From: Cyclobacteriaceae bacterium
GTDB lineage: Bacteria; Bacteroidota; Bacteroidia; Cytophagales; Cyclobacteriaceae
Length of the DNA stretch: 64,000 bases
Direction of reading: 5' to 3'
Assembly (NCBI GenBank): GCA_028281285.1
Contig: JANQKF010000008.1
Coordinates: 155,505-219,504, forward strand
The translations under genes and the position numbers were made by a program. Shown here piece by piece: positions 37,720 through 47,253 of this stretch (positions are counted from its first letter, which is position 1; every line of letters begins with the position of its first letter). The notes under the pieces are model-generated. The model worked only from the letters and a program-made list of their open reading frames with translations. It had not been told where the DNA came from and made no database searches.

Positions 37720-38874
37720 ATGGCAAAAATTTTGATCATAGATGACGAGCAAAGTATAAGAAGTACGCTAAGAGAAATTCTTGAGTACGAAAAATACACG
37801 ATTGATGAGGCGAAGGACGGAGAAGAAGGCCTCAACAAGCTGATAAGTGACAACTACGATATTGCCTTATGTGATGTGAAAATGCCAAAAATGGATGGTA
37901 TTGAGTTGTTGGAAAGAGTCCAAATGGCAGGTATCGACACACAGTTCATTATGATCTCCGCCCACGGCACCATTGAGACAGCAGTTGATGCTACCAAAAT
38001 GGGTGCTTTTGACTTTGTACCTAAACCACCAGACTTAAATCGCTTATTACTTACAGTAAAGAACGCTTTGGAAAAGTCTTCTCTGGTTACAGAAACCAAG
38101 GTGCTCAAAAAAAAGCTCTCCAAGAAGTATGAAATGGTTGGCGAATCTGAGGCGCTGACGGAAGTCTTGGAAATGATGGACAAGGTGGGTCCGACTGATG
38201 CCAGGGTGTTGATCACAGGACCGAACGGAACGGGAAAAGAACTTGTCGCCAGGGGAATACATGAACGGAGTAATCGAGCCAAGGCACCATTTGTGGAAGT
38301 AAACTGTGCGGCCATTCCGGCTGAACTTATCGAAAGTGAACTATTCGGTCATGAAAAAGGCGCGTTCACCTCTGCAGTAAAGCAACGAATCGGAAAATTC
38401 GAACAGGCCAATGAGGGAACTCTCTTTCTTGATGAAATTGGGGATATGAGTCTCTCCGCTCAAGCTAAAGTACTAAGAGCTTTGCAAGAACATAAAATTA
38501 CACGAGTCGGAGGAGATAAGGACATTAATGTAAATGTCCGGGTATTGGCCGCCACTAACAAAGACTTGAAGGCGGAAATATCAGAAAACAAGTTCCGAGA
38601 AGATCTTTATCACAGGTTAGGTGTCATTCTTATACAGGTGCCTGCACTAAAGGATAGAAAAGAGGACATTCCACTATTGGTAGATAAATTTCTGGGAGAC
38701 ATAGCCAATGAATATGGAACAATGAAAAAGTCATTCGATGACAAAGCCATTGTAAAACTACAAAAGTATGACTGGTCGGGTAATATTCGAGAATTAAGGA
38801 ATGTTACTGAAAGACTTGTAATAATGTGCGATGATCAAATTACTGAGGCTGATGTAGCCAAGTACTTGATCTAA
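37720..38874 (+). CDS. Sigma-54 (NtrC-like) response regulator, REC-AAA+, no C-terminal Fis HTH
   Basis: REC (ILIIDDEQSIRSTL...ALCDVKMPKMDG), Walker-like GPNGTGKELVARGIHERS, GHEKGAFTSAVKQRIGKFEQA, ends ...MCDDQITEADVAKYLI. Confidence 0.93.
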   Translation: MAKILIIDDEQSIRSTLREILEYEKYTIDEAKDGEEGLNKLISDNYDIALCDVKMPKMDGIELLERVQMAGIDTQFIMISAHGTIETAVDATKMGAFDFVPKPPDLNRLLLTVKNALEKSSLVTETKVLKKKLSKKYEMVGESEALTEVLEMMDKVGPTDARVLITGPNGTGKELVARGIHERSNRAKAPFVEVNCAAIPAELIESELFGHEKGAFTSAVKQRIGKFEQANEGTLFLDEIGDMSLSAQAKVLRALQEHKITRVGGDKDINVNVRVLAATNKDLKAEISENKFREDLYHRLGVILIQVPALKDRKEDIPLLVDKFLGDIANEYGTMKKSFDDKAIVKLQKYDWSGNIRELRNVTERLVIMCDDQITEADVAKYLI

Positions 38875-38877
38875 AGA

Positions 38878-39012
38878 TTACCACCTACCCTGCTTTTGCT
38901 CTTTCTTCTCCGTATCTGCTTTGGTGTATGTCGGACATGGCTTCTGTAAACAAGAAGATAGTCCCAGCATAAACACCGCTAACAGCACTACTATAATCTT
39001 TACTTTCTTCAT
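38878..39012 (-). CDS. Small lipoprotein (44 aa), missed by the ORF track
   Basis: Manual translation: MKKVKIIVVLLAVFMLGLSSCLQKPCPTYTKADTEKKEQKQGRW*, lipobox LSSC. Confidence 0.65.
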   Translation of the reverse strand: MKKVKIIVVLLAVFMLGLSSCLQKPCPTYTKADTEKKEQKQGRW

Positions 39013-39098
39013 TGGGGCATTAAATCTAAAAAAAAATTCTGTTTTATAAATCTAATCAACTTCGCTTTCTGGAAAACGGGGGCAAAATGATATTATTA

Positions 39099-40088
39099 TT
39101 ATGTCAACATCAAATTACAGCCTCTAATATCACTGTTGTCCATTCTTCCCAGTACTTCAAAACTTCCGTCCTCATATACTTTCCCCAAATCCCTGGTTTC
39201 AATGAAAGCACACGAGTGAATATTTGCCATATCAATAACGTTTAACTGACCTATACGTCCAGGCTTGGCTGTCGACATTGGATCATTAATATCCCTGGCA
39301 ATTACCCTCATAGTACGTGCAGGATAGAAAATACCCTCCTTCTTCGAATAGGCCTGTGAAAAAAGCTCGGTCATGCCGTATTCTGAGTGAATTACTGAAA
39401 CCCCAAGACTTGCTTTGAGAATCTCATGAACCTCATCCCTGACTAATTCTTCACGTCTACCTTTCATTCCTCCTGTTTCCATTACAATCAACTCGGGAAA
39501 ATTAGTCTGAACCATCTCGGCAAGGTCCAACAGAGCAAACGTGACTCCAATAAGAATCACCTTGTGACCAGAGTTCTTCAGTTTGTTTAATCGAGCTGTC
39601 AGCTCTCCAAGATTATCCAGATAGAATCCAGAATCCGTTGAATTACTCGATCGAATGAAGAAGTCGATCATAGAAACTAATCCCGAATTGGTCCTTTCCA
39701 GGTAGGATGGTAGTAATGCTAGCCAAGTATAGTCTTCAACCCGCCCATAGAACTCTTCAAAGCCTTTTTTGCTGTTAGAATAATACGTCTGAATAGTCGG
39801 AAAATAATGTTTGCTTGTAACTGACCCTGTAGTCCCACTACTTTCAAAAAAAGACTGACCCTCCCAATTTCCTGACTTAACCAGGTGGTTTTTGAAGAAT
39901 TCAATTGGCATAAACGGTATCTGATCAATGGAGTGGATATCTGACACTTCGAGGCCCAAATGCGACAAGTATTTACCATAAAGTGGGTTTTTGGACCGTT
40001 GGAACTCAAATATTTGTAGTGCTAACGACTCAAATTCAGTCGTTTCAAATGAAAATACACGATCGGATAAACTTTTGAAATTAATCAT
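39099..40088 (-). CDS. LuxE-like acyl-protein synthetase / adenylate-forming family
   Basis: QIPFMPIEFFKNHLVKSG...FFESSGTTGSVTSKHYF...SVIHSEYGMTELFSQAYS. Confidence 0.85.
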   Translation of the reverse strand: MINFKSLSDRVFSFETTEFESLALQIFEFQRSKNPLYGKYLSHLGLEVSDIHSIDQIPFMPIEFFKNHLVKSGNWEGQSFFESSGTTGSVTSKHYFPTIQTYYSNSKKGFEEFYGRVEDYTWLALLPSYLERTNSGLVSMIDFFIRSSNSTDSGFYLDNLGELTARLNKLKNSGHKVILIGVTFALLDLAEMVQTNFPELIVMETGGMKGRREELVRDEVHEILKASLGVSVIHSEYGMTELFSQAYSKKEGIFYPARTMRVIARDINDPMSTAKPGRIGQLNVIDMANIHSCAFIETRDLGKVYEDGSFEVLGRMDNSDIRGCNLMLT

Positions 40089-40160
40089 TCGTTATTCACA
40101 CGGGCCCCTCCCTGAGTTAGGGCAAATATTGTTATAATTGTACTCTTTATAAATACCTGT

Positions 40161-40928
40161 ATGAGATTAGCTAAATCTCTTTTGTCAATTATCGCTATCT
40201 CGGTTCTGCTTTTGGCCTGCAATCGACCGCCTGATTTGTCCGTAGTTCCGGCAATTGCGTGGGAGGGAGTCGAATTCAGAGTGGAAAATCCAGGTGATCC
40301 GCTTCAGGAAAGAACAGTACTCAGAGTTTCAATACAAATAGAGGATGGTGATGGCGACCTGGGATTGAGTGCAGATGACGATGGATTTATCTATGCCCCA
40401 TATCACGTTGTATTCAATAATGATGGTGAGCCGGTTCAATTTGGAGAACGACCAGAGGACCCTCCATTCTTCACATGCCTTGATTATGTGGATGAATCAA
40501 GGGAAAACATTGACTTGAATAATGACCAGGATCTTAACGATACTATACGAATAGAGTTCAATGACGATCAATACAATTTTCTAATCGATTTTTTCCGCAA
40601 ACGAAACGGTGTATTTGAAGAAGTTGACATTAGAGCCCAACCTCCGGGAAGTGCCAACGTAACAACACTTTGCAATACTTCTTTTGACGGACGCTTTCCT
40701 TGCTTGTCTTCTAATGAAAACCCTTGCGAGTATATAGAGGGTGCCGATCGTCCAATACGTGGAGTTCTCAACTATGACATAGAGTCATTCCTATTCTTGC
40801 CAATATTCAGAACGGATACTTTGATGGTCAGAATTCATGTGAAAGACAGAGCACTCAACGAAAGCAATGTAATTGAGTCGCCAGAATTCACGCTCCAGGG
40901 AGTTCAGACGTTAATAGACGGAAACTAG
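40161..40928 (+). CDS. Hypothetical lipoprotein
   Basis: Lipobox LLLACNRPPDLS; 255 aa. Confidence 0.75.
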   Translation: MRLAKSLLSIIAISVLLLACNRPPDLSVVPAIAWEGVEFRVENPGDPLQERTVLRVSIQIEDGDGDLGLSADDDGFIYAPYHVVFNNDGEPVQFGERPEDPPFFTCLDYVDESRENIDLNNDQDLNDTIRIEFNDDQYNFLIDFFRKRNGVFEEVDIRAQPPGSANVTTLCNTSFDGRFPCLSSNENPCEYIEGADRPIRGVLNYDIESFLFLPIFRTDTLMVRIHVKDRALNESNVIESPEFTLQGVQTLIDGN

Positions 40929-43330
40929 TAGATCGAAGGATACTTCTGAGGATCAACCTCATTCATCAGTTCATAGATGGCATCGAAAATGGTCTCCGGA
41001 TTAGGCTTGGAGAAATAATCACCATCCGAAGCATATGCCGGACGATGAGCCTTGGCCGAAATCGTAATTGGTTGAGAATCCAAATGGAAATAGGCATTCT
41101 GTTCTTCAACTACCTTTTGCATCATATAAGCGGAAGCTCCACCGGGAACGTCCTCGTCAGCAAATACCACTCGATTTGTCTTTTTAATGGACTCAATAAT
41201 CTTGTGATTAACGTCAAAAGGAAGTAAGGTTTGCACATCAATAACCTCTATCGATATTCCTGCCTCTTCCAGGTCTCTCGCTGCTTCACCAACTACACGA
41301 CACATTGATCCGTAGGTAACTACTGTCACATCCGTACCTTCTCGAATTACTTCCGGTACACCTAAAGGAACAGTGAACTCACCCACATTGTCAGGAATGC
41401 GCTCTTTCAAACGATACCCATTAAGGCATTCTATAATCAATGCCGGATCGTCTGATTTCAACATTGTGTTGTAAAAACCTGCAGCCTGAGTCATGTTGCG
41501 AGGTACCAAGACATGCATTCCTCTCAAGCTATTCAGGATCATGCCGATCGGAGACCCTGAGTGCCAGATTCCCTCTAGTCGATGACCTCTGGTTCTTACA
41601 ATCAATGGAGCTTTTTGGCCTCCCGCAGTTCGATATTGTAATGTAGCCAGATCATCTGAAAGCACCTGAATTGCGTACAGTAGGTAATCCAGGTATTGAA
41701 TTTCAGTAATAGGACGAAGCCCTCGTAAGGCCGCACCTATGCCCTGCCCAATGATGGTACACTCGCGAATCCCCGTATCAGTGACCCTCAACTCTCCATA
41801 TTTTTCCTGGAGACCTGCAAAGGCCTGATTCACATCACCAATCTTACCCACATCTTCACCAATGGCAAAGACTCTTGGGTCTCTGTCTAAAGCAGCATCG
41901 AAGCACGATTGCAATACTTCCCTTCCATCCACCAATGGAGATTCTTCAGAAAATTGGGCTTTTATCTCTTCTACCTTAGTGGCCGCTTCCGGAAATTCGC
42001 TGGTCAGTTTTGAACTGTAGCGTTCCTCATTGAATTCCAGGTTTTCGTTCAGCCAGTTGATCAACTGAGTCTTGGCAGGAGTTTGTTCATTTCTGACAAT
42101 TCGCAGTACTCTTTTTACTGCTTTAATTGTATCCAGACGAATTGGGTTAAGGGTCTTCTTTAGTTCAGCAACAAGTTGTAAAATGGTCCCGGCATGTTCA
42201 CTCTCTCCCCCAAGTCTCTCCATCAGTTCAATTGCCTGCTCCTGATCCCTTTTAATGTCTGCGTTGAAGGCCTTCCAAGCCGCCTCTTTTGCTGTTTTTG
42301 CAGTAATTTTGGCCTCTTTTTCTAATGCTTCGAGTTCTTCCTCATTGGACAATCCTTCTTTCAGGATTAGTTCTCTGAGTTTCTTGATGCAATCAAAGTC
42401 AGCTTCCCATTGTAGCCTTTCTTTTGACTTGTATCTCTCGTGCGAACCTGAGGTAGAATGCCCCTGCGGCTGAGTCATTTCATCTACATGAACCATGACG
42501 GGTACATGTTCTTTTCTTGCAATGGATGCTGCATTAGCAAAGGCGTCAATCAGGCCCTTATAGTCCCAACCTTTAACCTTTATAATCTCATAACCAGGGC
42601 CCTTGCCTTTTCGCTGAAGCCCCGAAAGCATTTCAGAGATACTCCCTTTCGTAGTATGATATTCTTTAGGAACAGAAATTCCATAATCATCATCCCAGAT
42701 TGCCATAACCATGGGTACCTTAAGTACACCCGCAGCATTTATCGCCTCGAAAAATGGTCCTTCTGAGGTGGAGGCGTTGCCGATAGTACCGAACGCAACT
42801 TCATTTCCATTAATCGAAAAATCAGTAAAATCCTTGAGTTCGGGATTTTCGCGGTAAAGCTTGGAAGCATATGCTAAGCCTACCAAGCGAGGCATTTGAC
42901 CGGCAGTGGGAGAAATGTCAGCACTGGAGTTTTTCATTTCAGTTTGCTTCTTCCAACTACCATCATCATTCAACAATCGATTACCAAAGTGACCGTTCAT
43001 TGAGCGCCCACCTGAAGCAGGTTCCGCTTTAATATCTGTGTGTGCGTAAAGTTGAGCAAAATACTCTTGAAGCGTCAGTTGGCCAATCGCCAACATAAAG
43101 GTCTGGTCTCTGTAATAGCCTGAACGAAAATCACCGTTCTCAAAAGCCCTTGCCATTGCAATCTGTGCGACTTCTTTCCCATCACCGAAAATGCCAAACT
43201 TGGCCTTGCCCATAAAGACTTCTTTACGCCCCATCAAGCTGGCTTCCCGACTCTCCAAAACAAGTCGATAATCATTCAACACATCTTCAGCATTTAGCTG
43301 ATTCTTTTTAGCTGTCCTGGTAGCTCCCAC
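40925..43330 (-). CDS. TPP-dependent 2-oxo acid dehydrogenase E1, fused alpha and beta subunits
   Basis: 801 aa, GTG start; alpha part (SGYYRDQTFMLAIGQ...GNASTSEGPFFEAIN...) and beta part (RVFAIGEDVGKIGDVNQAFAGLQEKYG...IEVIDVQTLLPFD). Confidence 0.92.
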   Translation of the reverse strand: MGATRTAKKNQLNAEDVLNDYRLVLESREASLMGRKEVFMGKAKFGIFGDGKEVAQIAMARAFENGDFRSGYYRDQTFMLAIGQLTLQEYFAQLYAHTDIKAEPASGGRSMNGHFGNRLLNDDGSWKKQTEMKNSSADISPTAGQMPRLVGLAYASKLYRENPELKDFTDFSINGNEVAFGTIGNASTSEGPFFEAINAAGVLKVPMVMAIWDDDYGISVPKEYHTTKGSISEMLSGLQRKGKGPGYEIIKVKGWDYKGLIDAFANAASIARKEHVPVMVHVDEMTQPQGHSTSGSHERYKSKERLQWEADFDCIKKLRELILKEGLSNEEELEALEKEAKITAKTAKEAAWKAFNADIKRDQEQAIELMERLGGESEHAGTILQLVAELKKTLNPIRLDTIKAVKRVLRIVRNEQTPAKTQLINWLNENLEFNEERYSSKLTSEFPEAATKVEEIKAQFSEESPLVDGREVLQSCFDAALDRDPRVFAIGEDVGKIGDVNQAFAGLQEKYGELRVTDTGIRECTIIGQGIGAALRGLRPITEIQYLDYLLYAIQVLSDDLATLQYRTAGGQKAPLIVRTRGHRLEGIWHSGSPIGMILNSLRGMHVLVPRNMTQAAGFYNTMLKSDDPALIIECLNGYRLKERIPDNVGEFTVPLGVPEVIREGTDVTVVTYGSMCRVVGEAARDLEEAGISIEVIDVQTLLPFDVNHKIIESIKKTNRVVFADEDVPGGASAYMMQKVVEEQNAYFHLDSQPITISAKAHRPAYASDGDYFSKPNPETIFDAIYELMNEVDPQKYPSIY

Positions 43331-43447
43331 AGTCTGTCAAATTTTAGATTGCACAATGCCTCGTATTACAAAGCAGGACAAAAATAAGATTTTTTCGATA
43401 CGAATCAAATTTGGTTTAAGACAAATATTAGACTTATTTCGAAATTT

Positions 43448-43464
43448 TTTCTATTTTATAGAAA
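43448..43464. promoter_or_regulatory. Inverted repeat TTTCTAT-TTT-ATAGAAA, candidate operator
   Basis: Perfect 7-bp arms in the AT-rich divergent intergenic region between E1 and ald. Confidence 0.35.
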
Positions 43465-43633
43465 TTTTACTGCATTATTATTCTGCATAATTTATTTTAT
43501 CCAAATATTATTCTTTCCATTTTTAGAGATTAAGAACAATATTCGTGACATAAGAGAACACTCTTAATACCCAGCTACTCAATTAATTCCATTGTTTTTT
43601 ATGTGGGTTGGATCGAATTTTCACCCTTGTTGC

Positions 43634-43641
43634 TATATTTG
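43634..43641 (+). promoter_or_regulatory. Putative -7 element TATATTTG of ald promoter
   Basis: Matches TAnnTTTG, 28 bp upstream of the ald ATG. Confidence 0.45.
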
Positions 43642-43669
43642 CCGCACATTTAATTAAACCTCACATATC

Positions 43670-44785
43670 ATGATCATAGGTGTTCCCAAGGAAATTAAGA
43701 ATAACGAAAACAGAGTGGCCGCTACCCCATCTGGCATAGCCGAATTGACCAAAAGAGGTCATACAGTTTATGTACAATCGACTGCTGGTGAAGGCAGCGG
43801 CTTTAGCGATGAGGACTACACCAAAGCAGGAGCACAAATCCTTCCAACCATTGAAGAAACCTATGCTATCGCTGAAATGATCATGAAAGTAAAGGAGCCA
43901 ATTGAGCCTGAATACGGTTTGATCAAAGAAAATCAACTACTCTTTACTTATTTCCACTTCGCTTCTTATGAGCCGCTTACCAAGGCAATGATTGAGAACA
44001 AATCCGTTTGTCTTGCCTATGAAACGGTGGAAAAGGCAGACCGTAGTCTTCCTTTATTGGTACCTATGTCAGAGGTAGCTGGAAGAATGGCTACTCAAAA
44101 AGGTGCCAACTACCTGGAGAAGCCGCTTGGTGGTAGAGGAATATTGCTTGGGGGTGTTCCCGGAGTATTGCCGGCAAAAGTATTGGTTCTTGGAGGCGGA
44201 ATTGTGGGTACCCAAGCGGCTAAGATGGCGGCAGGTATGGGTGCTGATGTTACCATTATGGACATTAACCTCAACCGACTTCGTGAGCTGGATGATATCA
44301 TGCCTGCCAATGTGAAGACGATGATGTCGAACGAATACAATATCCGTGAACTTATCAAAGAGGCTGATCTTATTATTGGAGCGGTGCTAATTCCTGGTGC
44401 CAAAGCCCCGCATCTCATCACTCGCGATATGCTGAAGGATATGAAACAGGGAGTCGTTCTTGTGGATGTGGCCGTTGATCAGGGAGGATGTATCGAAACT
44501 TGTAAACCAACCACCCATGAAAATCCAACATTCGTAATCGATGGAGTGCTTCACTATTGTGTAGCAAATATGCCGGGAGCAGTACCTTATACTTCAACTT
44601 TGGCATTGACAAACGCCACGCTCCCATATGCATTGCAGCTCGCAAATAAAGGTTGGAAAAAGGCATGTCAGGACAATAAAGAGTTGGCTCTAGGGCTAAA
44701 CGTGATCAATGGTGATGTAGTCTATGAGGCTGTTTCTGAAGCTTTTGATCTACCGTACACCCCAGTTGATAAATACCTGGACTGA
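43670..44785 (+). CDS. ald: Alanine dehydrogenase
   Basis: MIIGVPKEIKNNENRVAATPSGIAELTKRGHTVYVQ...VLVLGGGIVGTQAAKMAAGMGADVTIMD. Confidence 0.96.
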   Translation: MIIGVPKEIKNNENRVAATPSGIAELTKRGHTVYVQSTAGEGSGFSDEDYTKAGAQILPTIEETYAIAEMIMKVKEPIEPEYGLIKENQLLFTYFHFASYEPLTKAMIENKSVCLAYETVEKADRSLPLLVPMSEVAGRMATQKGANYLEKPLGGRGILLGGVPGVLPAKVLVLGGGIVGTQAAKMAAGMGADVTIMDINLNRLRELDDIMPANVKTMMSNEYNIRELIKEADLIIGAVLIPGAKAPHLITRDMLKDMKQGVVLVDVAVDQGGCIETCKPTTHENPTFVIDGVLHYCVANMPGAVPYTSTLALTNATLPYALQLANKGWKKACQDNKELALGLNVINGDVVYEAVSEAFDLPYTPVDKYLD

Positions 44786-44804
44786 TCATAGAAGAAATGA
44801 ATTT

Positions 44805-44830
44805 GAAGACCGGCTGGTAAGTCGGTCTTC
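44805..44830 (+). terminator. Terminator after ald
   Basis: GAAGACCG...CGGTCTTC followed by T-rich tract. Confidence 0.75.
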
Positions 44831-44871
44831 TTGTTTACAGGCAATTTTTTAAAAGCTATATTTAACTGATA

Positions 44872-45666
44872 ATGAGTAAAGTAGCATTAATCACAGGGGG
44901 AGCAAGTGGTATAGGGTTTGAGTTCGCAAAAATCGTGGCGGCAGATGGATATAATCTATTGCTCATAGACATCAACGAAAATGGATTGAAAGAGGCCTGT
45001 GATTCTCTTACTAGTGAATTTGAAGTTGAAGCGAATTATTTATTCGAAGATCTATCGAAAACTCAAGCAGCGGCAAACGTTCATTCGTTCATCAATCAGA
45101 AGAACCTGGCAATTCATATCATTTTCAACAATGCAGGTTTTGGCAATTTTGGCTATTTCAAGGAAACTAGCTTAGAGAAGGACAACGCTATGCTCAATGT
45201 TCACATGATCACTACAACCAACCTTATTAAGCTTCTTCTTCCTCAAATGATCAAACGAGGCGAAGGAAGAATCCTGAATAATGCCTCGGTTGCCGCCTTC
45301 GTTCCCGGCCCCCTAATGTCTACCTATCATGCATCAAAAGCCTATTTGCTGTATTTGTCTCTTGCATTGAATGATGAGCTTAAAGGCACTGGTATTACCG
45401 TTACCACGCTTTGCCCAGGTATGACCAGAACGGGTTTTCAAAAGGCTAATGGAAATGAAACCCCGGACATTAAGTTCAATATTGCAACCGCGAAGGACGT
45501 AGCTAAGTACGGTTACAAGATGATGATGAAGGGCAAACCAGTAGCCATTCCCGGGTTCTTCAATAAGCTAAGTGCCTTTCTTCCTCGATTCCTTCCACGA
45601 AAAAGAGTGGCAAGTATGGTGGGCAATATCCAACGAAAAAATCACGCCAAAAGAATGACTAACTAG
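44872..45666 (+). CDS. SDR family oxidoreductase
   Basis: ALITGGASGIGFEFAK, NNAGFGNFG, YHASKAYLLYLS. Confidence 0.93.
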   Translation: MSKVALITGGASGIGFEFAKIVAADGYNLLLIDINENGLKEACDSLTSEFEVEANYLFEDLSKTQAAANVHSFINQKNLAIHIIFNNAGFGNFGYFKETSLEKDNAMLNVHMITTTNLIKLLLPQMIKRGEGRILNNASVAAFVPGPLMSTYHASKAYLLYLSLALNDELKGTGITVTTLCPGMTRTGFQKANGNETPDIKFNIATAKDVAKYGYKMMMKGKPVAIPGFFNKLSAFLPRFLPRKRVASMVGNIQRKNHAKRMTN

Positions 45667-46744
45667 CCTTATAAACGGCTCTCTCCCACTCTTCTAATTT
45701 TGGGTTCATGTATTTGAACCAAACAGGAGGCACTGCGGCCATCATAATCATTGCAGGATAGCCAGAAGGTAGTTGAGGTGATTCATCGTAATGCTTGAGC
45801 ACCTGGTATCGCTTTATCGCATTCGCATGATGGTCGGAATGCCTTTGGAGCTGAAAGAGAAAAAAGTTGCTCAATCGGTGATTGGAGTTCCAGGAATGCA
45901 TCGGGTTAACTCTTTCAAAGACTCCTGGCTTGATCTCCTTTCTCATTATTCCGTAATGCTCGATATAATTCACAAGCTCAAGCAAAGTGAAAGCTATTAT
46001 ACTTTGAGTAAAGAAGAAAGCAGCCACCTCCAAACTCCAAAACCCATTAACAAAGTATAGTACGACCAAGATTGTTGAACAAAACAGAATAGGTAGCATA
46101 GTAAACCAAATCATGCTATTGTTTACGCTATTGACCTTTACTCCCTTTCTTTGAAGTCGAGAAGCCTCAATATTCAGTGCACTTCGATAACTACCAACCA
46201 CAGAACGCAGCCAAAAACGGTAAAAGTTTTCTCCCTTGTGTCCGGTAGCTGGATCTCTTGGTGTTGCCACGTGAACGTGATGACCTTTGTTATGCTCAAT
46301 ATAGAAATGCATATAACTGACAGTCATCAGGAGCAATTTGGAATAGAACCGTTCATGTGCTGCCTTCTTATGCCCAAGTTCGTGGGCTACAGTAATCCCG
46401 ATCCCACCCGTCACCAATGCAAAACTCATTACGAATCCTATCCATTCATTGAGGACCAGCTCAGAGACTGAAATCACATAACAACCCCACATCACAAATG
46501 CAATTTGGAAGTAGGTCCAGATAAAGGTGATGAGCCGATAGTAGAACTTTTCCGAGACTATCATAGCGTTCGCATCATCCATATTTTCAGGGTCCTCTCC
46601 TATCAGATAATCTAAAAGGGGTATGATAATAAACACGAAACCTACAGTGAGGTAATTCCACCATCCACCCAGGTAAAAGCCAATTATGACCAAACTGGGG
46701 ATAATGAAAGCAGTCAAAAAGCCGATTCTCTTGATCAGACTCAT
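45659..46744 (-). CDS. AlkB-like alkane 1-monooxygenase / fatty acid desaturase family
   Basis: His boxes HELGHKKAAHE, HNKGHHVH, QRHSDHHANAIKRYQ; polytopic. Confidence 0.88.
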   Translation of the reverse strand: MSLIKRIGFLTAFIIPSLVIIGFYLGGWWNYLTVGFVFIIIPLLDYLIGEDPENMDDANAMIVSEKFYYRLITFIWTYFQIAFVMWGCYVISVSELVLNEWIGFVMSFALVTGGIGITVAHELGHKKAAHERFYSKLLLMTVSYMHFYIEHNKGHHVHVATPRDPATGHKGENFYRFWLRSVVGSYRSALNIEASRLQRKGVKVNSVNNSMIWFTMLPILFCSTILVVLYFVNGFWSLEVAAFFFTQSIIAFTLLELVNYIEHYGIMRKEIKPGVFERVNPMHSWNSNHRLSNFFLFQLQRHSDHHANAIKRYQVLKHYDESPQLPSGYPAMIMMAAVPPVWFKYMNPKLEEWERAVYKAS

Positions 46745-46763
46745 TCAGGAATTTAATTAAACT

Positions 46764-47216
46764 CTAATTCCTTTTCAACTCTTCATAGGTGGGAACCGTA
46801 TTGAGGAACTCGAAGTCGTTACCTTCGATTTTACAAGCATAATGAGTCAGTCCATTTGTAGCTATTATGAATTTAGCCCCTAATGTCTTGTTGTACATTC
46901 CCAGTTGATCAAAAGTACCCTGGTCGACCTTGACCGATGATGATTTACACTCTACCAGGATCTCCGGACGAAGACTCGAATCATACACCACAATATCTGA
47001 TCGCTTGGTCATTTTGTTATAACTTACTCCAGACTCCACTCTCATTCTCGACATAGGATAGCCTAAATGCTCCACCAGATAGTTGATAAAATGCTGCCGC
47101 ACCCATTCTTCGGGAGTCAACACAATAAACTTCTTCCGTATAGGGTCGAAAATGACTAATTTGCCCTCCCTTCGTTCGATGCGCGGTTCATATTTCGGAA
47201 GGTTCAGTGACTCCAT
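46764..47216 (-). CDS. Type I restriction HsdR N-terminal-like (PD-(D/E)xK) stand-alone domain protein
   Basis: VRQHFINYLVEHLGYPMSRMRVE...KRSDIVVYDSSLRPEILVECKSSSV; start set at MESLNLPKYEPRIE. Confidence 0.85.
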   Translation of the reverse strand: MESLNLPKYEPRIERREGKLVIFDPIRKKFIVLTPEEWVRQHFINYLVEHLGYPMSRMRVESGVSYNKMTKRSDIVVYDSSLRPEILVECKSSSVKVDQGTFDQLGMYNKTLGAKFIIATNGLTHYACKIEGNDFEFLNTVPTYEELKRN

Positions 47217-47253
47217 CGAGCAAATATAGACAATGCCCAAGTAGAGCCATTTT

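Noticed and set aside
45791-46471. Plus-strand ORFs of 89 and 106 aa
   Set aside because: Antisense to the AlkB-like oxygenase gene.
46764-47216. HsdR-like gene as part of a restriction-modification or defence island
   Set aside because: No methyltransferase, specificity subunit, helicase or other defence genes nearby; surroundings are housekeeping.
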